Source: CANJBX01 sp035556735
Lineage (GTDB): Bacteria > Pseudomonadota > Alphaproteobacteria > Rhizobiales > Xanthobacteraceae
DNA length: 64,000 nt
NCBI GenBank assembly: GCA_035556735.1
Contig: DATMFF010000014.1
Location: 124,001 to 188,000, forward strand
Direction of reading: 5' to 3'
Shown: positions 18,196 through 27,055 of the stretch, piece by piece
Numbering within the stretch: the stretch's first letter is position 1
Layout: every line of letters starts with the position of its first letter
The notes under the pieces: model-generated
Seen by the model: the letters and a program-made list of their open reading frames with translations, nothing else
What the model was told of the DNA's origin: nothing
The model's database searches: none
Translations under genes and position numbers: made by a program

Positions 18196-19061
18196 GAGAC
18201 GGCTGGCTGCGCGTGCAGGAACTGCGGTTTGTTGCGCTCGATCTCCTCGACCAAATCCGACAGCCCCACTTGCGCGCGCACGCGCTTGCCGGAGCGCAAC
18301 TCGGCGAGCCGGCGCTCGTTGTCGGACAGCATCGAGCGGTCCGCTTCCGGATGCCACAAGTGCAGCACCGCGGTGGCGAAACGGCCGTCCTTGCGCCGCA
18401 CACCGTTGCGGATCATGCGGATGAAGATGTCGGAATCCTCACGGCCCCATCCAGTGAATGCCGCGTCGAACCCGTCGATTGCATCAAGATCGCTGCGCCA
18501 GAACGCCATATTGCTTCCGCGCGCCCCAGTCCACCGGCGCGGCTGACGCTTGCGGAAACGACCGAACGCCATCCCAAAGAGTGGAGAAAGACGATTGACC
18601 TCTCCACGAACCCGGCAGCCGACCCAGGTCCAGAAGCCCCAATGCTCCGGCTCGAGAGCGTCCCTCAAGATGCGTTCTGTCAAAGTCTGCGACAGCAGCA
18701 CGCGGTTGCCGGTAACGAACCAGCCTTTTTCCATCAACCGGCGGTGCGCCGCTACGAAGTCCGGACGCGGAATGCAATCTCCATCCAGGAAGACGCAATA
18801 AGCACCGCTGCTGATGCGAATTGCGCGGTTCCTGATCTCGGCAAGACGAAAGCCCCGATCAGGATGCCATGCATGCTTGATCGGAACGGCGGCCTTGCGG
18901 GACCAGGCGGCGACGAGCGCGCCGGTTTCCTCCTCCGACCCGTCGTCGGCGACGATGACCTCGAAATTACGATCGGTCTGCACCGACAGCGCCCGCAAGC
19001 AAGCGCCCAGCGCATCAGGCCGGTTATAGGTCGCCACGATCACCGAAATGAGGGTCGTCAC
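18192..19061 (-). CDS. glycosyltransferase family 2 with galactosyltransferase-like C-terminus
   Basis: A 289-residue GT2 enzyme: LISVIVATYNRPDALGAC, IVADDGSEEETG, and the metal-binding DGDC. The second half matches the GT7-C pattern, with GARGSNMAFWRSDL and the catalytic GWGREDSDIF. Such proteins transfer sugars to core oligosaccharide or chondroitin-like polymers. The GTG at 19061 is chosen because its GTGA overlaps the upstream stop, as in the rest of this run, and GAGG lies 8 bases before it. ATG 19082 would add seven residues. Confidence 0.87.
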   Translation of the reverse strand: MTTLISVIVATYNRPDALGACLRALSVQTDRNFEVIVADDGSEEETGALVAAWSRKAAVPIKHAWHPDRGFRLAEIRNRAIRISSGAYCVFLDGDCIPRPDFVAAHRRLMEKGWFVTGNRVLLSQTLTERILRDALEPEHWGFWTWVGCRVRGEVNRLSPLFGMAFGRFRKRQPRRWTGARGSNMAFWRSDLDAIDGFDAAFTGWGREDSDIFIRMIRNGVRRKDGRFATAVLHLWHPEADRSMLSDNERRLAELRSGKRVRAQVGLSDLVEEIERNKPQFLHAQPAVS

Positions 19062-19798
19062 AGCGTGCGCCTCGCGAACCATGCCTTCATGTAGCGATAA
19101 TAGCTGCCTTCAGCATTCGCCGCTGCCTGCAGAAAGCCCTCCTTGCCGTCGAGGAACCCGAGCCGCATGACGTACACGCGGATAAAGGTCCACAGTCCGT
19201 GGCCGATCCCGCTCATAAACGTCACCCGGCGCCCCGATGCCAGCAGCATCTGGGCGCCCGCGGTGGAATAGCGGTCGATGCGGTCCAGCGCCTCTTCCAG
19301 CCGCGTTACGGCATCGTGCAGCAGAACGGCATCCAGACGACCGACGGAGCCGGTGCAGACGACGCGCTCGTGCACCAAGTCGTCGGAAAAACGCGCTTTG
19401 CCGCGACGGAACAGGCGAAGGACATAGTCGGGGAAGAATCGACCCATCTCGCGCCCCAGAAAGCGCGAGACGCGGCGAATTTCGTAGCCGTCGTGCTGCG
19501 GCGCTTCGATCGCAGCCTGGATGCCGCGAGCCAGTTCGGGGGTCACGCGTTCGTCCGCGTCGATGGACAGCACCCAGTCCCCCTGGGCCAAAGACAGAGC
19601 GAAGTTCTTCTGCGGGCCAAACCCCTTCCAATCGTGCTGCACCACCCGGGCGCCTTTGCCAGCCGCAATCGCGAGGGTCGCATCGGTGCTGCCGCTGTCG
19701 ACGACGATCCGTTCATCGCAGAATGCGAGCGCGTCAAGGCACGACCCGATATTCTCCGCCTCGTTCTTGACGATGATGATCGCGCTCAGCCGCGGCAT
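19058..19798 (-). CDS. WaaE/KdtX-like LPS core glycosyltransferase (GT2)
   Basis: A 246-residue protein that closely follows the WaaE pattern: LSAIIIVKNEAENIGSCL, IVVDSGSTDAT, HDWKGFGPQKNFAL, the IDADERV metal-binding motif, and RRVSRFLGREM then LRLFRRGKARF, the segment seen in beta-1,4-glucosyltransferases of the LPS core. ATG 19798 follows the hldE stop by one base. Frame extension to 19870 overlaps hldE and is disfavoured. WaaE adds glucose to the first heptose of the inner core; donor here unproven. It sits between heptose synthesis genes and another core glycosyltransferase. Confidence 0.9.
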   Translation of the reverse strand: MPRLSAIIIVKNEAENIGSCLDALAFCDERIVVDSGSTDATLAIAAGKGARVVQHDWKGFGPQKNFALSLAQGDWVLSIDADERVTPELARGIQAAIEAPQHDGYEIRRVSRFLGREMGRFFPDYVLRLFRRGKARFSDDLVHERVVCTGSVGRLDAVLLHDAVTRLEEALDRIDRYSTAGAQMLLASGRRVTFMSGIGHGLWTFIRVYVMRLGFLDGKEGFLQAAANAEGSYYRYMKAWFARRTL

Positions 19799-19799
19799 G

Positions 19800-21314
19800 T
19801 CAGATCTTTGCGGCAGTCGGCGCAACCGCCCTCGCCTCGGCCTTGGCGCCGTTTCCGGATCGCCGCACAATCGCGCTGGTCGAGTGACCGGGCAGCAAGT
19901 CGATGATCACGACCTCCCCGCCTTCGGCTTCAACGATCTCGCGGCCCACCACATCCTCGACGCGGTAGTCACCGCCTTTGATCAACACCTTGGGCTTGAG
20001 CCGCGAGATCAACTCGAGCGGCGTGTCCTGCTCGAACACGACGACCAGGTCCACGGCTTCGAGCGCCGCCAGCACGTCGGCGCGAGCATGAACATCCTGG
20101 ATCGGCCGGTCGGGACCCTTGAGACGCGCGACCGAGGCGTCGCTGTTGAGGCCGACGACCAGTCGATCGCAGGTGGCCCTCGCCTCCGCCAGGACCTTGA
20201 CGTGGCCGGGGTGCAGAATGTCGAAGCAGCCATTGGTGAAACCGACGCGAAGATCCTGCCCGCGCCACTCACGCACGCGCTCGTCAGCGATGCCCCAGTC
20301 GAACACAATCTTCTCTTCGGCCGCGAGCGCCGCCGCCGGCAGCACGCGGGCACGCAGTTCGGCCGGGGTCACGGCTGCGGTTCCCCGCTTGCCAACTACG
20401 ACCGAAGCGGCTGCATTGGCAATGCGCATCGCCTGTTCGAAGTCCGCGCCTACCGCAAGCATCGTCGAGAGCGCCGCAACCACGGTATCGCCTGCACCCG
20501 AGACGTCGCGCACCTTGACCGGATAAGCCGGTACGTGGACCGGCTCCGCTCCTTCCACGTGCAGGAACATCCCGTCCTCGCTCAGGGTCGCCAGCACGGC
20601 GCCACACTCGAGCGTGCGCGCGAGGTCGGCGGCGGCGGCCGCAATCTCAGCATTGCTCGTGACCGGACGGCGCGTGTGGTCGGATAATTCCTTGCGGTTG
20701 GGAGTGATAATGGTCGCACCCCGGTAAACGCCATAGTCATGCGCCTTCGGATCCACAATGACCGGCTTGTCGAGCTTGCGCGCTTCCTCGATCACCGCGC
20801 GCACCACACGCGGCGTGAGCACGCCTTTGGCGTAGTCGGAAAGGACAACCGCGCCGACGCGCGGCAGCGCAGTCACCGCTGCCTCGATCAGCTGATCCTC
20901 GATTTCGCCCGAGACCGGCGCTGCGACCTCCCAGTCGGCACGTAGCAGGTGCGCTGAATAGTGCTCGGAGACGAAGCGCACCTTGCGAGTGGTCGGACGC
21001 GACCGATCGGTCACGAGGTGTGCATCGATGGCGGGCTTGAACTCCTCCAAGGCTTTTCGCGCTGATCCGCCAGCCTCGTCCTCGCCCACGACGCCCACAA
21101 AAACGCAGCGAGCGCCCAGGCTCATGACGTTGCGCGCAACATTGCCCGCACCGCCGATCACGGTATCAGAGCGCTTGATCGTCAGGATGGGCGTCGGAGC
21201 CTCCGGCGAGACGCGCAGTACGTCGCCATAGACGAACTCGTCGAGCATGAGGTCCCCAACGCAAAGTATGCGTTGCGCCATCACGAGCCTTAGAGCATCC
21301 GCCACATTGAACAT
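19800..21314 (-). CDS. hldE: bifunctional D-beta-D-heptose 7-phosphate kinase / D-beta-D-heptose 1-phosphate adenylyltransferase
   Basis: A 504-residue two-domain protein. Residues 1-325 form a PfkB/ribokinase-type kinase: GDLMLDEFVYG, VIGGAGNVARN and the catalytic SGAGDTVVAALS. Residues 350-504 form a nucleotidyltransferase: GFTNGCFDILHPGHVKVL (HxGH), VGLNSDASVARLKG, and KGGDYRVEDVVG. It makes heptose 1,7-bisphosphate and later ADP-heptose, two steps of LPS core precursor synthesis in the cytoplasm (GmhB removes the C7 phosphate in between; no gmhA or gmhB is seen here). Start ATG 21314 with GAGGCGAG upstream; 13 bp separate it from hldD. Confidence 0.97.
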   Translation of the reverse strand: MFNVADALRLVMAQRILCVGDLMLDEFVYGDVLRVSPEAPTPILTIKRSDTVIGGAGNVARNVMSLGARCVFVGVVGEDEAGGSARKALEEFKPAIDAHLVTDRSRPTTRKVRFVSEHYSAHLLRADWEVAAPVSGEIEDQLIEAAVTALPRVGAVVLSDYAKGVLTPRVVRAVIEEARKLDKPVIVDPKAHDYGVYRGATIITPNRKELSDHTRRPVTSNAEIAAAAADLARTLECGAVLATLSEDGMFLHVEGAEPVHVPAYPVKVRDVSGAGDTVVAALSTMLAVGADFEQAMRIANAAASVVVGKRGTAAVTPAELRARVLPAAALAAEEKIVFDWGIADERVREWRGQDLRVGFTNGCFDILHPGHVKVLAEARATCDRLVVGLNSDASVARLKGPDRPIQDVHARADVLAALEAVDLVVVFEQDTPLELISRLKPKVLIKGGDYRVEDVVGREIVEAEGGEVVIIDLLPGHSTSAIVRRSGNGAKAEARAVAPTAAKI

Positions 21315-21327
21315 ACGTGTCTCGCCT

Positions 21328-22308
21328 CTAGCGAAACCGGTCGGGTTGATCGAGGAACGTGCGAACGTAGCGCCCGACCCCTTCCTCGAGGGAGGTGAAC
21401 CCTGCATTGTAACCGGCGCGCCGCAGGTTATCGACCGAAGCCTCGGTGAAATACTGATAGCTGTCGCGAATCGCTTCGGGCATTGCAACGTATTCGATGT
21501 TCGGCGACCGTCCGAGCGCTGCGAACATCGAGGAGATCAGGTCGCGGAACGAACGCGCCGCCCCCGTGCCGACATTGAATATGCCCGAGATCGACGGCGT
21601 CGCCAAAAGCCAGTTCACCACCGCCACCACGTCATCGACGTATATGAAATCGCGACGCTGGTCACCGTCCTCGATGCCCGGGCGATGCGACTTGAAAAGC
21701 CTCACGGGCTTACCCGCCTTGGCTTCGTCGAAGCACTTGGCGACCAGGCTCATCATCTCGCCTTTGTGGTACTCGTTGGGCCCGAACACGTTGAAGAACT
21801 TCAAGCCCGCCCATTGCGGCGGAAGCTTATGCCCTTTGCTGGCACGGTCGACGACGGCAAGATCGAACAGCTGCTTGCTCCAGCCATAAAGGTTCATCGG
21901 CCGCAGGCGCCGCAGGGCCGCAGGCCGCCAATCGTCGATGAAGCCTGCTTGGCCGTCGCCATAGGTCGCCGCTGACGAGGCGTAGATAAACGGCGTGCGC
22001 GTCTCGGTGCACCAATCCAGCAGCGCCAGCGAAAAGCGGAAGTTCGTCTCGATCACGGCGTCCCCGTCCTGCGCCGTGGTCGCCGAGATCGCTCCCATGT
22101 GAATGACAGCCTCGAGCTTGCGGCCGTGCAGCCAACGCATCAAGTCGGACGGCGGCACGAAATCCGCCAGCTCTCGCTTTTGGAGATTGCGCCACTTGCC
22201 GTCCTTGCCCAGAACGTCGTTGACGACAACATCAGTCCGGCCGGCGTCGTTGAGGCTGGCGACGACGTTGGACCCGATAAAGCCGGCCCCGCCGGTCACC
22301 AATAACAT
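21328..22308 (-). CDS. hldD: ADP-glyceromanno-heptose 6-epimerase
   Basis: A 326-residue extended SDR of normal HldD length. It has LLVTGGAGFIGSNVVASL, the DVLGKDGKWRNL segment, HMGAISATT, ASSAATYGDG, the catalytic YGWSKQLFD (Tyr-x3-Lys), and LKFFNVFGPNEYHKGEMMS plus RDFIYVDDVV, all HldD-specific. It converts ADP-D-glycero-D-manno-heptose to the L-glycero-D-manno form, the donor for WaaC/WaaF. ATG 22308 follows GGCAGG. It is first gene of the minus-strand run hldD-hldE-waaE-GT2-ligase-GT9 and is divergent from waaF, so the 112 bp between them carries both promoters. Confidence 0.97.
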   Translation of the reverse strand: MLLVTGGAGFIGSNVVASLNDAGRTDVVVNDVLGKDGKWRNLQKRELADFVPPSDLMRWLHGRKLEAVIHMGAISATTAQDGDAVIETNFRFSLALLDWCTETRTPFIYASSAATYGDGQAGFIDDWRPAALRRLRPMNLYGWSKQLFDLAVVDRASKGHKLPPQWAGLKFFNVFGPNEYHKGEMMSLVAKCFDEAKAGKPVRLFKSHRPGIEDGDQRRDFIYVDDVVAVVNWLLATPSISGIFNVGTGAARSFRDLISSMFAALGRSPNIEYVAMPEAIRDSYQYFTEASVDNLRRAGYNAGFTSLEEGVGRYVRTFLDQPDRFR

Positions 22309-22420
22309 TGTACCTGCCGTGTCGATGCTGAAGTTCTGCAACCTTTGCCGTAGTCTGCCGGGCAGCGCAATATTCGGTCCGCACCTGCGGTAAACGGCCC
22401 GCGGCAATCATCCAGCAAAA

Positions 22421-23491
22421 ATGCGAAAACAATCAAATACTTCGCGCGGAGCCTCAGGGCTGGACGCAGCCCCCGTCCTGATCGTTCCGTATCAGTGGAT
22501 CGGGGATTTCGTGCGCTGCCATTCGGTGGTCAAGCTGTTGAAATCACAAGATTCCGAACGGCCGATCGATGTCCTGGCCTCGTCCAATGCCGCGCCTTTG
22601 CTGGATTATATGCCCGGTGTCCGCAAAGGCATCGTCTGCGACCTCCCACGAAGACGGCTTGCGCTCCGGCGTCAATGGGCACTGGCGCGCCGCTTGCGCC
22701 AGGAGAGCTACGGCCAGGTCCTGGTCATGCCGCGAACCTGGAAAGCTGCCCTCGCGCCCGCGCTCGCTGGCATTCCGCACCGGACCGGCTTCGTCGGCGA
22801 GTGGCGATTCGGGTTGCTCAACGACCTGCGCTTCGGCGAGCGAAAGCTGCCACGCATGATCGACCAATGCTCGGCTCTCGCGCTTCCGCCCGACGCGCAA
22901 CTGCCGTCTGATTGGCCGCTGCCCGAACTGGTCGTGCCGTCCTCCGAGCTCGCCGCCTGGCGCCAGCGCACCGCGCCGCACGCCGTTCGCACGGCGGCGA
23001 TCGCGCCGGGGGCGGTTGGGCCCTCCAAGCGGTGGCCAGCCACCTACTACCGCGAGCTCAGCGCGGCGCTCGCCCGCGACGGCGTGGAGGTCTGGGTTGT
23101 TGGCGGCCCCGGCGAAAAGGCGCTGGCACAGGAGATCGCGCAGGGGCTTGCGGGGGTCCGGGATCTGACCGGCCACGATCTGCGGAACGCGATTCTCGCG
23201 CTGGCCGCCGCCGATGTTGCCGTTTCCAACGACTCGGGACTGCTGCATGTCGCGGCGGCGCTCGGCACTCCGTCGATCGGGATCTTCGGTCCGACGAGCC
23301 CATGGCATTGGGCTCCGCTCAACCCGCTGGCGGCAATCGTCCAGGCGGAGATCGAACTCGATTGCCGGCCGTGCCATAAGCCTGTGTGCAGTCTTGGTCA
23401 CCACCTCTGCATGCGCGAGATCACCCCCCAACGCGTTGCGCAGCTCGCGCGTCACGCATTGGCGCGGGCTCCCGAAATGTCCCGGATCTGA
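22421..23491 (+). CDS. waaF: ADP-heptose:LPS heptosyltransferase II
   Basis: A 356-residue GT9 protein. It starts with the WaaF opening ILIVPYQWIGDFVRCHS-like strand-loop (residues 19-35), then LPRRRLALRRQWALARRLR, LNDLRFGERKLPRMIDQ, the substrate-site segment AIAPGAVGPSKRWP, and the donor-site SNDSGLLHVAAALGTPSIG and FGPTSPWHWAPL. C-terminal CRPCHKPVCSLGHHLCM cysteines are usual in the family. It adds the second L-glycero-D-manno-heptose to the inner core. It is divergent from hldD, which makes its donor. No waaC is visible in the window. Confidence 0.93.
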   Translation: MRKQSNTSRGASGLDAAPVLIVPYQWIGDFVRCHSVVKLLKSQDSERPIDVLASSNAAPLLDYMPGVRKGIVCDLPRRRLALRRQWALARRLRQESYGQVLVMPRTWKAALAPALAGIPHRTGFVGEWRFGLLNDLRFGERKLPRMIDQCSALALPPDAQLPSDWPLPELVVPSSELAAWRQRTAPHAVRTAAIAPGAVGPSKRWPATYYRELSAALARDGVEVWVVGGPGEKALAQEIAQGLAGVRDLTGHDLRNAILALAAADVAVSNDSGLLHVAAALGTPSIGIFGPTSPWHWAPLNPLAAIVQAEIELDCRPCHKPVCSLGHHLCMREITPQRVAQLARHALARAPEMSRI

Positions 23492-23832
23492 GCGGCCGAG
23501 ACGCGCCACGGGTCAGTCGCAAAGCTTCGTCCGCGCACCTGCCGCCACGCCGTGCGATGGAACCGGCCGGATAAGCGTGCATTGAGCGAACGCACAGGCG
23601 TTTGCATTGCAGCGGCGCTGTGCGCGTGCGTGGGCCTGCAGGCTGCGGCGATGATGCGCCCGCCAAGCCTGCGATCGGCATTGCGATCACGCGCGCTGTG
23701 ATTACACTTGGCGCCGCGAATTCGATAGAATGGTGCGGGGCCAGTCGGAGCGAGCACCTTGGCCGCGAGTGTGAACGGCAACACCCCTCCTCGGTCGGCG
23801 CCCCCGACCGCTTCCAGCAGCGACACGACGAA
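23492..23832. other. 341-bp intergenic region
   Basis: Between the waaF stop and the sensor kinase start. The kinase frame stays open back to 23602 but without ribosome binding site or conserved content, so this part is treated as untranslated. A GGAAC-N16-CATT string at 23559-23583 falls one base short of an EcfG promoter. No RNA gene is seen. Confidence 0.35.
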
Positions 23833-25896
23833 ATGAACATGCCCCGCTCGCGGCGCATTGCCCTAAGACCGCTTTCGCTACGCACCGCGCTGGCCCTGCT
23901 CGTATTCAGCGTCATGCTTCCTACGGCGATTTTTTTCGCGATCCAGTACCGTGCCGCGGCCAGCGAAAAGCAGCGCGGCGCTCAGATCCAGGCGCGGGGC
24001 CTCGTCCACGATATCAGCACCGACATCAGCTATGAGCTGGCGATCAAGCGTGCTCAACTCAGTACCCTCGCAACGTCCATACAGTTGCGGGCGGAGAACC
24101 TCAGGGGCTTTTACGAACAGTGCCAAGCCGTCGAAACGATCTCGGCGGGATGGATTGCGCTTTACCGCGCCGACGGAACACAGCTTCTCAACACGCGAGT
24201 TCCGTTCGGCACCACACTTCCCAAATCGCAGTTCGCGGACTTGATCGGCAAAGTCGCGCAGTCAGGCGAACCGCAGATCACCGACGTCTTCGCGTCACGA
24301 GTGGGCGGAGGATACGTCGTCAGCGTGCTGGTGCCCGTATCAGGCGGTGAATTCGTGCTGGGGGGAGCCGTTCCCGCCGAGCACCTGTCAGGTGTTCTCG
24401 CGCGCGTGATGCGCGATGGCTGGCTCGGCACGCTGATCGATCGCAACGGCGCCGTCATTGCGCGCAGCCGAAGCGCCGAAAGGCTGGTGGGCGAGCATGC
24501 GTCTGAGGAATTCTTCGCCCTGTTGAAGACAGCACCGGAAGGATGGACGATTTCAACCCCGCTCGACGGACGGGAATCTTTCACCGCCTGGCACCGGATG
24601 CAGAACGGCTGGACGGCAATCACATCGGTCGATCGCAAGGTGGTGGAGGCGCCGCTGATGGCCTGGCAACAGGACTTGTTGCGCGGCCTCATTCTCTTTT
24701 CGCTGTTGGCGGTCATTCTCGCCGTGATCGTGGCCAACTGGATCATCGGCGCGATCCGAAGTCTGGAAGCGGCCGCGACAGGCGTCGGCGCAGCGCAGGC
24801 CGGCGAGCCGATCACCACCGCATTGCGGGAGGTGAACCACGTCGGAGAAGTCCTGCATCGCGCCGCCCTCGAGCGCCGGCGCGGCGAGCTCGCCAATGCG
24901 CATTTGGCGGCACTGGTATCTTCGTCGGGCGACGCGATCAAAAGCATCGGGTTGGATGGGCGTGTCCTGACGTGGAACGCCGGTGCGGAGAAGCTGTACG
25001 GCTACAGCGCCGACGAAATCATCGGCAAATCGCTAACGATCGTAATCCCCGAGGATCATCAGCACGAAATCCAAGAAAAGATTGCCGCGGCGCGCGCCGG
25101 AAAAACGATCCGGATGGAAACCAAGCGCCGCCGCAAGGACGGCAAGATCATCGAAATTTCGCTCAACGCCGCCCCCATCCGCGACAGCAGCGGCAACGTC
25201 ATTGCGGTGTCGACAATCGCCCACGACATCACGCAGCGAAAGCGGGACGAAGCGCACATGCAGTTCATCATGCGCGAGCTCTCGCACCGCTCCAAGAATC
25301 TGCTCAGCATTGTGCTGTCATTCGCGCGTCAGACCTGGAATCAGAGCAAGGACTTTCAGGATTTCGAAAGCCGCTTTGCGGGACGGCTGCATGCGCTCGC
25401 CCGCTCACATGACCTCCTGGTCCGCCAAGATTGGCGCGGCGCTTCACTGGAGGGCCTTGTTCAGACCCATCTGGCTCCTTTTATCGGCGATGAGCCGGCT
25501 CGCGTGGACGCGGAGGGCCCCAACCTGTTCCTCAAGCCGGAGGCGGTACAGAATCTGGGCTACGCGTTCCATGAACTCGCGACCAATGCCGCCAAATACG
25601 GCGCCCTCTCGCGTCCCGACGGGAAGGTGACGCTTCGATGGGCACTCATCCCCGCGCCAGCGGGCGGACGGGTCCAAATTTCATGGCAGGAAAGTGGGGG
25701 TCCGCGTGTGTCGGCGCCGCGGCGCAGCGGCCTCGGATCGATGTTGATCGGCACGATGACCGAGAAATCGCTCGGTGCGAAAGTAACGACCCGATATGAG
25801 CCGACCGGTTTCGTGTGGGAGATCGACATGCCCGCCGAGCGCGTGCTCCGCGAGGACATACCTACGCCCGAGATGGCTCTGTTTGAGGGGCGCTGA
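23833..25896 (+). CDS. HWE-family sensor histidine kinase with periplasmic cache-like and PAS domains
   Basis: A 687-residue membrane sensor kinase. TM1 is about residues 17-38; an extracytoplasmic region of about 240 residues resembles a PDC/dCache sensor; TM2 is about 281-305. A PAS domain follows (362-465, ending HDITQRK). The kinase core starts with RELSHRSKNLLSIV, putting the phospho-accepting His near 484, then HELATNAAKYGALS (N box) near 580 and SWQESGGPRV, the W-x-E and related features that define the HWE family. ATG 23833 is chosen. HWE and HisKA2 kinases often feed the PhyR-NepR-EcfG stress pathway in alphaproteobacteria, which would fit the EcfG promoters in this window. No response regulator is adjacent. 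Confidence 0.92.
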   Translation: MNMPRSRRIALRPLSLRTALALLVFSVMLPTAIFFAIQYRAAASEKQRGAQIQARGLVHDISTDISYELAIKRAQLSTLATSIQLRAENLRGFYEQCQAVETISAGWIALYRADGTQLLNTRVPFGTTLPKSQFADLIGKVAQSGEPQITDVFASRVGGGYVVSVLVPVSGGEFVLGGAVPAEHLSGVLARVMRDGWLGTLIDRNGAVIARSRSAERLVGEHASEEFFALLKTAPEGWTISTPLDGRESFTAWHRMQNGWTAITSVDRKVVEAPLMAWQQDLLRGLILFSLLAVILAVIVANWIIGAIRSLEAAATGVGAAQAGEPITTALREVNHVGEVLHRAALERRRGELANAHLAALVSSSGDAIKSIGLDGRVLTWNAGAEKLYGYSADEIIGKSLTIVIPEDHQHEIQEKIAAARAGKTIRMETKRRRKDGKIIEISLNAAPIRDSSGNVIAVSTIAHDITQRKRDEAHMQFIMRELSHRSKNLLSIVLSFARQTWNQSKDFQDFESRFAGRLHALARSHDLLVRQDWRGASLEGLVQTHLAPFIGDEPARVDAEGPNLFLKPEAVQNLGYAFHELATNAAKYGALSRPDGKVTLRWALIPAPAGGRVQISWQESGGPRVSAPRRSGLGSMLIGTMTEKSLGAKVTTRYEPTGFVWEIDMPAERVLREDIPTPEMALFEGR

Positions 25897-25986
25897 CGCC
25901 TGACTCTGCGCGAACGTCATCTGGGCGCCCCAAAAAAGTCCAGCCCCCGAGTCATAGGTGTATCCGCTTTCGGTTGCGGGGGACGC

Positions 25987-26685
25987 ATGCTCAGAATGGT
26001 GCCTTTGATATTGGCGTGCGGCGTGACTTTGGCTGCGCAGCCGGCAACGGCCGGTTCCAAGAAGGCCGCTGTTTTCGAGCCCTCCACATTCTCGAGCCGC
26101 CAGGACAATGAAGACGGGTCGTCGTCCCTGACATTCGGCACCAAGCTGCCGACCGCGGTCGAGACCAAAGTCGGAATTGATCTCGGCCTGAGCAGCTCGC
26201 TCGACCCGCGGCGCGATCCGAGCCGGCTTCTCGACGGGCCGAATGACCGGAGTTCGGGAACTGGCTGGGCCAGCATGGCGGTGCCAGCCGCGCCGTTAGG
26301 TTTCACCGCGGCCAAGATGGATGCACGCTTCGATCCGGCGCAGGATCACGGCCAGTTGGGCATGGCTGTCAGCCGGCCGCTGGGCGAAAGCCTGCTGATC
26401 ACCTTGCAGAACAGTTACGCGTTGAGCGGTCTCGGAACGCCGATCTCGCCGTCGCAGCCGGGCTACAGCGTGGAAACCGATCACGCCCTGCGTTTCGAGC
26501 TGTTGTCGACGCACACGGCGTTTTCCGCCGGCACCAGGACTTCGAACATCGACGATAGAGCGCTGCGCACGATCTCGGCCGAGCAGCAGATTCTTGGGCC
26601 TTTGAGCGTCAGCGGGACGATCACCGAGACCACGACCGGAGACATCGAGAAGGTCGTGAAGGCGGGGTTCCGCAAGACTTGGTGA
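25987..26685 (+). CDS. hypothetical secreted protein
   Basis: A 232-residue protein with a clear Sec signal peptide: MLRMVPLILACGVTLAAQPATA, cleavage likely after ATA (residue 22). The mature part is rich in Ser, Thr and Gly, with alternating hydrophobic residues in its second half (for example SLLITLQNSYALSGL, LSVSGTITETTTGD), which suggests beta-strands; it could be a small outer-membrane or periplasmic beta-rich protein. No cysteine lies after the signal, so it is not a lipoprotein. Family not recognised. It lies 90 bp after the kinase gene on the same strand and might share its transcript. Confidence 0.7.
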   Translation: MLRMVPLILACGVTLAAQPATAGSKKAAVFEPSTFSSRQDNEDGSSSLTFGTKLPTAVETKVGIDLGLSSSLDPRRDPSRLLDGPNDRSSGTGWASMAVPAAPLGFTAAKMDARFDPAQDHGQLGMAVSRPLGESLLITLQNSYALSGLGTPISPSQPGYSVETDHALRFELLSTHTAFSAGTRTSNIDDRALRTISAEQQILGPLSVSGTITETTTGDIEKVVKAGFRKTW

Positions 26686-26699
26686 AAATCTCTCGCAGA

Positions 26700-26876
26700 T
26701 CAGCGCACCACCGAACCGATCGGGCCCTGCGCGTACCCAGCCGGCGCGGGGCCAGTCCGCGCCGCGACACGATCATGAACCTGCCCTAGCAGCAACGATG
26801 TGGCCGCGCCTGCGGCCGCGAAGGTCGCAAACCCGACGAGAAGTCCAAGAAGGGTCACCCTGAGCTTGTCCAACAT
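26700..26876 (-). CDS. small single-TM protein (58 aa), probable EcfG regulon member
   Basis: The frame is open to 26954, but the ATG at 26876 is favoured because an exact EcfG-type promoter (26922-26947) ends about 45 bp upstream of it, which would leave the longer form untranslated. The peptide has one helix (RVTLLGLLVGFATFAAAGAATSL, given here as residues 6-28) followed by a polar tail ending GPIGSVVR. No family is recognised. Small membrane peptides of this kind are common in alphaproteobacterial general-stress regulons; function unknown. Confidence 0.55.
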   Translation of the reverse strand: MLDKLRVTLLGLLVGFATFAAAGAATSLLLGQVHDRVAARTGPAPAGYAQGPIGSVVR

Positions 26877-26921
26877 CGTTGCGCAGGCCGTGTGAGCCGA
26901 CCCCGGCGGTTGCGCCTTACC

Positions 26922-26947
26922 AACGCAAGCCCACGATCGCCGGTTCC
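26922..26947 (-). promoter_or_regulatory. EcfG-type general stress promoter
   Basis: On the minus strand the sequence reads GGAAC, 17 bases, CGTT, an exact match to the sigma-EcfG consensus GGAAC-N16/17-CGTT. The -10 element ends 45 bases before the ATG at 26876. Match seen in sequence; use by EcfG is inferred from the known consensus. Confidence 0.65.
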
Positions 26948-27055
26948 CTGTCACCCCGTTGCAACAGTGATCCCGGGCCCAAACGCAACCACCGCATCGT
27001 GGTGGGAAAGCCGTGTGGAGTACGTTAGGAGTCTTTCAGGGCTCGGGGATTCAAC

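Noticed and set aside
23559..23583. GGAAC-N16-CATT upstream of the HWE kinase
   Set aside because: One base off in the conserved -10 element and 250 bp from the start, so not called an EcfG promoter.
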